Below are positions 1 to 5,335 of a stretch of DNA of 7,538 nt, piece after piece. Position 1 is the stretch's first letter. Each line of letters opens with the position of its first letter. The notes below the pieces were generated by a model that saw only the letters and a program-made list of their open reading frames with translations, ran no database searches and had not been told where the DNA came from. The DNA comes from JBICHM01 sp043101835 (GTDB lineage Bacteria > Planctomycetota > Phycisphaerae > Phycisphaerales > UBA1924), in the NCBI GenBank assembly GCA_043101835.1, contig JBICHM010000327.1, positions 1-7,538 on the forward strand, in the 5' to 3' direction. Position numbers and translations under genes: made by a program.

Positions 1-766
1 CGCCGCAGCGCCGGCACGGCTCACCGGCGCGCCCATACACGGCGTGGCGGCGCTGGAATGCGCCGGCGTCGCCAAGGCCGTCTCGATAGTCGCGCAGGCT
101 CGACCCACCGGCCTCGATCGATGCGCGAAGCACGCGCACGATCGCGCTCGCCAAACGGTTCCCCTCCGCAGGGGTGATCGAGCCCGCTTCGCGCTGCGGG
201 GCGATCCGAGCCCGGAAGAGCGCTTCATCGGCGTAGATGTTCCCGATCCCGGCGAGCACCGCCTGGTCGAGCAGGGCGGCTTTCAGAGCGCGTCGCGAGC
301 CCCCGAGCCGGGCCCGCAGCGTCTGGCCGCTGATCGCGAGGGCGTCGGGCCCGAGACGCGACCAGCGTGCAGCCTCGTGGGCCTCCTGCGTCGGATAGGC
401 CCAGAGGCCCCCGAAGCGGCGCGGATCGCGGAAGATGAGGCGTCCTCCCGCGCCGGCTCCCTCGCGCAGGGTCCACACGGCGTGCACATGGTCGGGACGC
501 CCGAGGCGCTGCCCCGGGGCGACCCAAAAGAACTGGCCGCTCATGCCCAGGTGCACGGCGAGCGTCCGCCCATCGGGGGCGATGAGGGCCAACTGCTTGC
601 CACGGCGCGTGGCGCGAACGCCCTCGCAGCCGGCGAGGAGGTCGGCCGAACGGCGCACGCCGCGCGCCACATCCGCTCGCAGCAGGCGGGCTGCGTGGAT
701 GCGCCGCGTCGCGAGGATCGGCGCGAGCGTCAATCGCACCCGTTCGACTTCGGGAAGCTCCGGCAT
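1..766 (-). CDS. mutM: Formamidopyrimidine-DNA glycosylase (MutM/Fpg), 3' end cut off by the window edge
   Basis: This is a base-excision repair enzyme that removes oxidised purines such as 8-oxoguanine and cleaves the abasic site by beta/delta elimination. Translation from the ATG at 766-764 opens with MPELPEVE, the family signature carrying catalytic Pro2 (Schiff-base nucleophile) and Glu3. Further family landmarks are Lys57 in RRGK, LGMSGQF (Met75), DPRRFG at 114-119 (Arg116 and Phe118, which with Met75 would form the damage-probing triad), LGPDAL at 138-143, the helix-two-turn-helix stretch LLDQAVLAGIGNIYADE (about 165-181, Asn176) and GGSSLRDY at 220-227. The C-terminal zinc finger has begun: VYGRAGEPCRRCG holds the first CxxC pair. 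The second pair and the conserved finger arginine lie beyond base 1, so 255 residues are visible and perhaps 20-25 are missing compared with the usual 270-290. No Shine-Dalgarno precedes the ATG. The gene is divergent from the MoxR cluster and shows no functional link to it. Nei-type paralogs are less likely given the Fpg-type motifs. Confidence 0.96.
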   Translation of the reverse strand, partial: MPELPEVERVRLTLAPILATRRIHAARLLRADVARGVRRSADLLAGCEGVRATRRGKQLALIAPDGRTLAVHLGMSGQFFWVAPGQRLGRPDHVHAVWTLREGAGAGGRLIFRDPRRFGGLWAYPTQEAHEAARWSRLGPDALAISGQTLRARLGGSRRALKAALLDQAVLAGIGNIYADEALFRARIAPQREAGSITPAEGNRLASAIVRVLRASIEAGGSSLRDYRDGLGDAGAFQRRHAVYGRAGEPCRRCG

Positions 767-773
767 CGGGCCG

Positions 774-779
774 ATGCTA
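774..779 (-). promoter_or_regulatory. Possible -10 element of mutM (leaderless arrangement)
   Basis: On the minus strand this hexamer reads TAGCAT, fitting the TANNNT form of a -10 box. It ends 7 bases before the A of the mutM ATG. That would place the transcription start on or beside the start codon, which agrees with the absence of any Shine-Dalgarno upstream. No clear -35 is seen. A hexamer this degenerate can arise by chance, so the call is weak. Confidence 0.25.
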
Positions 780-804
780 CGCCGGGCGACCCCGCCCCCG
801 GCGC

Positions 805-827
805 GCCCGGTGCGCGCTGAACCGGGC
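805..827. repeat. Inverted repeat, 7-bp arms with 9-base spacer
   Basis: GCCCGGT (805-811) is perfectly complementary to ACCGGGC (821-827), with a 9-base spacer. It lies between the two candidate -10 boxes of the divergent genes, so it could be an operator or a hairpin. No run of T follows it, which argues against an intrinsic terminator. GC-only arms of this length occur often by chance in such composition. Confidence 0.2.
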
Positions 828-841
828 CCCTCCGGCCTCGG

Positions 842-847
842 TAGTAT
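842..847 (+). promoter_or_regulatory. Possible -10 element of the MoxR operon
   Basis: TAGTAT matches four of six bases of the TATAAT consensus and stands out as an AT-rich spot in a GC-rich gap. It would give a transcript start near 854 and a leader of about 88 bases before the MoxR start codon. No good -35 is visible at the usual spacing, so this is only a candidate. Confidence 0.25.
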
Positions 848-926
848 CCCCCGGGCCCGATTCCCGGACCTCCCCTGCGCGCCGCGGAGCGGCGCCGCCC
901 GACCACCCCGCCCACGGCCACGCGCC

Positions 927-932
927 AAGGAG
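927..932 (+). promoter_or_regulatory. Shine-Dalgarno of the MoxR gene
   Basis: AAGGAG lies 9 bases upstream of the ATG at 942. It decides the start in a reading frame that stays open far upstream (from at least 435) into the antisense of mutM. It is the strongest such site before the conserved N-terminal region of the protein. Confidence 0.75.
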
Positions 933-941
933 CGTTCACGG

Positions 942-2021
942 ATGGACCAGTCTCCCGAGATCCCCAGCGCCGGCGAGGTGTACCCGCAGCAGGCCGTCGA
1001 GCAGGTGCGCGGCGCCTTCGACGCGCTCCGCGCCGAGATCGGCAAGGTCGTCGTCGGCCAGGACGAGGTCGTCGAGCAGCTGCTGATGAGCATGTTCTGC
1101 CGGGGGCACGCGCTGGTCGTCGGCGTCCCAGGCCTCGCCAAGACGCTGCTGATCTCCACGGTCGCGCGCACGCTGAGCCTCGACTTCAGCCGCATCCAGT
1201 TCACGCCGGACCTCATGCCCAGCGACATCACCGGCACGGAGGTGATCGAGGAGGACCGCACGACCGGCCATCGTGAGCTGCGCTTCGTGAAGGGGCCGAT
1301 CTTCGCGAATGTGATCCTCGCCGACGAGATCAACCGCACGCCCCCGAAGACGCAGGCGGCGCTGCTCGAGGCGATGCAGGAGCACCAGGTGACCGCCGGC
1401 GGCCAGCGCCACCCGCTGCCCGACCCGTTCTTTGTGCTCGCGACGCAGAATCCGATCGAGCAGGAGGGCACCTACCCGCTGCCCGAGGCGCAGCTCGACC
1501 GCTTCATGTTCAACATCACGATCGGCTACCCGGATGAAGAGGAGGAGATGGAGGTCATCCGGCGCACGACCTGCCTGGAGAGCCCGCAGGTCTCGCAGGT
1601 GCTCACCGGGCAGGATGTGCAGCGCGTGCAGGAGCTGATCCGCCAGACGCCGGTGGCCGACCATGTGATCCGCTACGCGCTGCGCCTCGTGCGCGCCACG
1701 CGCATCCGCGAACACTCCGACGATGCGCCCAAGCCCGAGATCGTGCGCGACTACCTGGCGTGGGGCGCCGGGCCGCGCGCCAGCCAGTTCCTCATCCTCG
1801 GCGCGAAGGCCAACGCGATCCTGCGCGGGCAGAGCCATGTCGCGCCGGAAAACGTGCAGGCCGTCGCCAAGCCCTGCCTGCGCCACCGCATCATCACCAA
1901 CTTCAACGCCGAGGCCGACGGCGTGACGACCGACGATGTCATCGAGAAGCTCCTCGAGGTCATCCCGGTCGAGGGGGGCGCCGAGGCCGATCGCCGCCGA
2001 CTGGACGCGGTCACGCGCTGA
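942..2021 (+). CDS. MoxR-family AAA+ ATPase
   Basis: This 359-residue predicted cytoplasmic ATPase belongs to the MoxR branch of AAA+ proteins, thought to act as chaperones that mature or remodel VWA-domain partners. Visible motifs are the Walker A GVPGLAKT (61-68), Walker B VILADE (124-129), sensor 1 in ATQNP (Asn170), the arginine-finger region LDRF (Arg187) and a sensor-2-like GPRAS (Arg279). MoxR-typical blocks include QFTPDLMPSDITG (86-98), KGPIFANVILADEINR, AALLEAMQE and EQEGTYPLPEAQLDRF. Residues after about 250 form the lid domain. The length is normal for the family (about 320-360) and all nucleotide-handling residues are present, so it should be active. The ATG at 942 is chosen for its AAGGAG at 927-932. 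It is first in the rightward cluster, 27 bases before the DUF58 gene, which supports DUF58 and the BatA-like proteins as partners. The substrate is unknown. Confidence 0.96.
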   Translation: MDQSPEIPSAGEVYPQQAVEQVRGAFDALRAEIGKVVVGQDEVVEQLLMSMFCRGHALVVGVPGLAKTLLISTVARTLSLDFSRIQFTPDLMPSDITGTEVIEEDRTTGHRELRFVKGPIFANVILADEINRTPPKTQAALLEAMQEHQVTAGGQRHPLPDPFFVLATQNPIEQEGTYPLPEAQLDRFMFNITIGYPDEEEEMEVIRRTTCLESPQVSQVLTGQDVQRVQELIRQTPVADHVIRYALRLVRATRIREHSDDAPKPEIVRDYLAWGAGPRASQFLILGAKANAILRGQSHVAPENVQAVAKPCLRHRIITNFNAEADGVTTDDVIEKLLEVIPVEGGAEADRRRLDAVTR

Positions 2022-2033
2022 TGCGCGCCGTGC

Positions 2034-2040
2034 AGGAAGG
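2034..2040 (+). promoter_or_regulatory. Shine-Dalgarno deciding the GTG start of the DUF58 gene
   Basis: AGGAAGG lies 8 bases before the GTG at 2049. It favours this GTG over the nearby ATG at 2021, which overlaps the MoxR stop (TGATG) but lies in another frame and terminates after 11 codons. Confidence 0.7.
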
Positions 2041-2048
2041 CCCCGCCC

Positions 2049-3074
2049 GTGGCTGACGCCCCCACACCCGAACGCCCGAACCTCGACCAGGCCCGCCACC
2101 GCGCGCCCGAGGCCGACGCCTCGCTGTACCTGCACCCGCAGACGCTCGCGCGCCTCGGCTCCTTCGAGCTGCGCGCCAAGCACATCGTCGAGGGCGTGAT
2201 GAGCGGCATGCACCGCTCGCCACACCACGGCTTCAGCGTCGAGTTCAGCCAGCACCGCCAGTACGTCGCCGGCGACGACATCAAGCACCTCGACTGGAAG
2301 GTCTACGGGCGCAGCGACAAGCTCTACCTCAAGCAGTACCAGCAGGAAACGAACCTCGACCTCATGCTGCTGGTCGATTCGTCCGGCTCGATGGCCTACG
2401 GCACGCGCTCCTTCGCCGACGCCTCGGGCGTCGGACGCGAGAAGGGGCCGCGCGGCGAGGGGATCTGGTCTAAGTTCGACCACGCCACCGCCTTTGGCGC
2501 CGCGATGGCATACGTCGCGCTTCGTCAGGGCGATCGCGTCGGCCTGGCCGTCTACGCCGATGAAATCCGTGCGATGCTCCGGCGCAGCAGCCAGCAGGCG
2601 CAGTGGCGCCAGATCGTCGGCGCCCTCTCCACACACCCGGTCGACAAGCACACCGACATGGGGCGCGTCATCGATCAGGTCGTCGCCAAGCTCAACAACC
2701 GCTGCCTGATCGTCATCCTCAGCGACTTCTTCGAGGATCTCGACAAGCTCCGCGCGGCGCTCGCGCGCCTCAAGCACCGGCGCCACGACGCCATCCTGTT
2801 CCAGGTGATGGACGCGCAGGAGCTGGAGTTCAACTTCACCGACGCCGCGCCCTTCGAGGGCCTCGAGGGCGAGGAGCGCATCCGCCTCGATCCGCGCAGC
2901 CTGCGCAAGGACTACCTCGCGGCGGTCAACCGGCACCTCGACGGCGTGCGACGCACGGCGCGGGCGTTCGGCTTCGACTACCAGCTGACGCGCACGACCG
3001 ACTGGCTCGGCCCGCCGCTCGCGGCGTTCCTCGCGCGGCGCAACGCGCGCCTCAAGCGGACCAAGGCCGGATGA
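2049..3074 (+). CDS. DUF58 protein with VWA-like domain
   Basis: This 341-residue protein has the DUF58 core: FSQHRQYVAGDDIKHLDWKV (about 66-85), then YLKQYQQETNLDLMLLVDSSGSM (93-115). The VWA metal-ion-dependent adhesion site looks complete: Asp110, Ser112 and Ser114 (DxSxS), Thr202 in HTDMG and Asp226 in ILSDFF. An extra polar segment of about 25 residues (116-140, rich in Gly, Arg and Ser) sits directly after the first metal motif, before SKFDHA. Unlike many DUF58 proteins it has no N-terminal membrane helices, so it is probably cytoplasmic and available to the MoxR ATPase upstream. The start is GTG, supported by AGGAAGG at 2034-2040. Its stop overlaps the next gene's start (ATGA), implying translational coupling. 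DUF58 proteins neighbour MoxR genes across bacteria; their biochemical role is not established, and I cannot assign one here. Confidence 0.94.
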   Translation: MADAPTPERPNLDQARHRAPEADASLYLHPQTLARLGSFELRAKHIVEGVMSGMHRSPHHGFSVEFSQHRQYVAGDDIKHLDWKVYGRSDKLYLKQYQQETNLDLMLLVDSSGSMAYGTRSFADASGVGREKGPRGEGIWSKFDHATAFGAAMAYVALRQGDRVGLAVYADEIRAMLRRSSQQAQWRQIVGALSTHPVDKHTDMGRVIDQVVAKLNNRCLIVILSDFFEDLDKLRAALARLKHRRHDAILFQVMDAQELEFNFTDAAPFEGLEGEERIRLDPRSLRKDYLAAVNRHLDGVRRTARAFGFDYQLTRTTDWLGPPLAAFLARRNARLKRTKAG

Positions 3075-5335
3075 CGCTCCTGCACCCCGCCATTGCGGTC
3101 GCGGGCGCCCTCGCCGTGGCGATCCCGATCCTCATCCACCTGCTGCTGCGCCGCCGGCGCAAGCCGGTGATGTGGGGCGCGATGAAGTTCCTGCTGGAGG
3201 CCTACCGCCAGCAGCGCCGGCGCCTGCGCCTCGAGCAGTTCCTGCTGCTGGCGGCGCGCTGCCTGGTGATCTTCCTCGCCGCGATGGCGATCGCGCGACC
3301 GCTTTTCGAGGGCGCGAGCGCCCTCGGCGCCGGCAGCGCCCGCACCGTTTACATCCTGCTCGACAACTCCGTCGCCAGCGCCCTGCGCGACGGCGACCAG
3401 ACCGCGCTCGACGCCCACAAGCGCACCGCCGATGCGCTGCTCGCCAGCCTCGGCCCCGCCGATCGCGCGGCCCTGGTCACCCTCGCCGGCCCGGCCGACC
3501 CCGTCGTGCTTCCGGCCAGCAACGACATCGCCGCCGTGCGCTCACTCGTCGAGCGCATCGGCCCGGCTGACAGCGCGGCCGACATCGCCGGCGCGCTGCA
3601 GCGCGTGCGCGCCGATCTCGTCGCGCGCGAGGATGACGCGGCGGGACGCAGCGCGCAGGTCGTGCTGCTGACCGACTTCCTCGCCGGCAGCGCCGACGCC
3701 GCCCGCCCGCTTCCGCAGGCGCTCGCCGGCATCGAGGGCGTGACGATGCTGGCCTTCCCGCCGCGCGCCGCCGCGCCGGCGAACGTGCAGATCACGGCGA
3801 TCGAGCCGCTCCGCCCGGTGCTGATCGCCGGCGAGCCCGCGAGCCTCGGCGGCGGCCAGGTGCGCGTGCGCCTGCGCCGCACCGGTCCGGGCGTCAGCGA
3901 GGCGTCGCTCACGACGCTGCGTCTGCGATTCGAAGGCCAGGGCGCCGCGGGCGTTGCGCCGGCGGCCCAGGCGCGCGTCTCCTGGAGCCCCGGGCAGAGC
4001 GACGCGACCGCCACGCTGCAGATCGATCCCGAGCGCGCCGGCGCGCCCGCATCGAGCGCCATGCTCATCGCCGAGATCGACCGCGACGCCCTCGACGCCG
4101 ACAACGCGCGCCGGCGCCCGCTCCCGACGCGCGACGCGATCAGCGTCGGCGTCGTTGCGCGCGCCGTCTTCGGCGCGACAACGAGCGTCGATCGTCTCAC
4201 ACCCGCCGAGTGGCTCCGCATGGCGCTGCGCCCGACGACTGTTGCGCCCATCGACATCCGGGACATCGAACCGACGGCGATCGATCCGGCGAGTCTCGCC
4301 GGGCTCGATGCGCTGCTCGTGCCGCGCCCCGACCTCGTCGACGCCGACGCGTGGCGGCGCCTGCGCCGCTTCGCCGACGCCGGCGGCCTTGTCGTCGTCT
4401 TCCCCCCCGCCGAGACGCGCGTGCACCTCTGGGCCGACGAGATGGTCGGCGCTTTCGGCATCGACTGGCGCATCGCGCGCGAGGCCTCGGAGCCTGCCTC
4501 GCAGTCGCTCTCGGAAGAGACGCCGGACACGCCCATCTTCGCGCTGCTCGCCGGCGAACTCGCCGACCTGCTGCGCCCCGTGCGCATCGAGCGCGCCCTC
4601 CCGATCGAGAGCGCCGTCGCGCCCTCCGATGCGCTGCTCCGCCTCACGAGCGGCGCGCCGTGGGTGGCTGTCGCGACGCCCGGTCAGGGCGAGGCCGAGG
4701 ACGCGGAAACGCCTGAGTCCGGCGAGGGGCGCGGGCGCCTCGTGTATGTCGCCAGCGCCCCGACGCTCACCTGGACGAACCTGCCCGCGATGCCCCTGAT
4801 GGTGCCGCTCGTGCAGGAGATCGTGCGTCAGGGCGTGGGCGGCGGCGGCGAGGCGCGCGCAGTCATCGCCGGCGACGCCCCCGAGGCGCCCCGGCGCACG
4901 GTGACGCTTGCGCCGACGCACGAGGGCGCCGAGCGCGTCTCGGTCGATCGCGCCGGGCGCGCGTCCGCCGCGCTTCGCAGCGCCGGCGTGTACCGAGCCC
5001 TCGATGAGGCCGGGGCCACGCAAGGCGTCATCGCGGTGAACCCCGACGCCGACGGCGCGCGCACCGACACGCAGGCGCGTTCGACCATCGAGTCGTGGCT
5101 CGCCGGCGCAGGCCTGGGCCAGGGCGACTTCCGTTGGATCGAGTCCGACCGCCTCGCGACCGAGCAGGCCGGGGCGCTGGCGAACTCCGAACGGCGCGGC
5201 TCGCTGAGCGTGTGGTTGTTCGGCGCAGCGCTCGTCATCGCCGGCCTCGAGGCCCTCATGGCCCGGTTCTTCAGCCACGCGAAGCGCGCCGCGCCGACGC
5301 GCCGCGAGGCGCACGCGCCGGAGGCCGGCGCCTGA
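3071..5335 (+). CDS. BatA-like membrane protein with degenerate VWA and amidotransferase-like region
   Basis: This 754-residue protein starts with the aerotolerance-regulator (BatA) N-terminal module: membrane helix 1 at about 6-26, then RRRRKPVMWGAMKFL, a basic loop (about 41-55) and helix 2 at about 57-77. A VWA-like domain follows (about 91-230). Its metal motif reads LLDNSVAS, so the third DxSxS position is Ala102 instead of Ser; LLTDF (Asp202) is kept. A beta-rich segment (about 236-345) comes next. After it lies a region resembling class-I glutamine amidotransferases (about 355-590) with LDALLVPRP, FADAGGLVVVFPP, GRLVYVASAP and LPLMVP-like elements. A third helix is at about 713-730 with a basic tail. 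The positive-inside rule places residues 78-711 outside the cytoplasm. The only cysteine, Cys64, lies in helix 2, so no amidotransferase nucleophile exists. The ATG at 3071 overlaps the DUF58 stop; its open frame continues upstream from 2603 but that is a shadow of DUF58. The stop overlaps the next start. A role in envelope function is inferred. Confidence 0.9.
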   Translation: MTLLHPAIAVAGALAVAIPILIHLLLRRRRKPVMWGAMKFLLEAYRQQRRRLRLEQFLLLAARCLVIFLAAMAIARPLFEGASALGAGSARTVYILLDNSVASALRDGDQTALDAHKRTADALLASLGPADRAALVTLAGPADPVVLPASNDIAAVRSLVERIGPADSAADIAGALQRVRADLVAREDDAAGRSAQVVLLTDFLAGSADAARPLPQALAGIEGVTMLAFPPRAAAPANVQITAIEPLRPVLIAGEPASLGGGQVRVRLRRTGPGVSEASLTTLRLRFEGQGAAGVAPAAQARVSWSPGQSDATATLQIDPERAGAPASSAMLIAEIDRDALDADNARRRPLPTRDAISVGVVARAVFGATTSVDRLTPAEWLRMALRPTTVAPIDIRDIEPTAIDPASLAGLDALLVPRPDLVDADAWRRLRRFADAGGLVVVFPPAETRVHLWADEMVGAFGIDWRIAREASEPASQSLSEETPDTPIFALLAGELADLLRPVRIERALPIESAVAPSDALLRLTSGAPWVAVATPGQGEAEDAETPESGEGRGRLVYVASAPTLTWTNLPAMPLMVPLVQEIVRQGVGGGGEARAVIAGDAPEAPRRTVTLAPTHEGAERVSVDRAGRASAALRSAGVYRALDEAGATQGVIAVNPDADGARTDTQARSTIESWLAGAGLGQGDFRWIESDRLATEQAGALANSERRGSLSVWLFGAALVIAGLEALMARFFSHAKRAAPTRREAHAPEAGA
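5320..5324 (+). promoter_or_regulatory. Shine-Dalgarno supporting a CTG start at 5332
   Basis: GGAGG lies 7 bases before CTG 5332-5334, inside the last codons of the BatA-like gene. No ATG, GTG or TTG is present in the downstream gene's frame between here and ATG 5509. This site is therefore the main evidence for a CTG start overlapping the upstream TGA. Confidence 0.6.

Larger units (their letters stand above)
767..941. promoter_or_regulatory. Divergent intergenic region between mutM and the MoxR operon
   Basis: These 175 bases separate two divergently transcribed genes, so both promoters should lie here. It is very GC-rich, and its only notable AT-richer spots are around 774-779 and 842-847. 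It contains a 7-bp inverted repeat (805-811 with 821-827), an 8-bp palindrome CGGGCCCG (852-859) and the MoxR gene's ribosome binding site. I see no tRNA, small ORF with support, or convincing terminator. The promoter role is inferred from gene orientation; no strong -35 element could be identified for either side. Confidence 0.6.

Noticed and set aside
44..820. Plus-strand open frame of 258 codons opposite mutM
   Set aside because: The minus strand encodes clear Fpg motifs over the same bases; the plus-strand translation has no recognisable domain.
805..859. Possible intrinsic terminator hairpins in the intergenic region
   Set aside because: The inverted repeat and the CGGGCCCG palindrome have no following T-run on either strand, and both flanking genes start, not end, here.
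435..941. Upstream extension of the MoxR reading frame
   Set aside because: The frame is open but the translation before 942 is Arg/Pro-rich noise overlapping mutM. The Shine-Dalgarno at 927-932 and the normal family length fix the start at 942.
2021..2056. Eleven-codon mini-ORF starting at ATG 2021 (TGATG with the MoxR stop) and ending just past the DUF58 start
   Set aside because: It could in principle couple translation, but it has no Shine-Dalgarno of its own beyond chance and its peptide is unremarkable. The GTG at 2049 already has a strong site.
936..2936. Long open frame (666 codons) on the minus strand opposite the MoxR and DUF58 genes
   Set aside because: It is antisense to two proteins with unmistakable motifs. 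Its translation is low-complexity (Arg, Leu, Ala, Val, Asp, Glu) with no recognisable domain. Long antisense frames are expected when third codon positions are almost always G or C.
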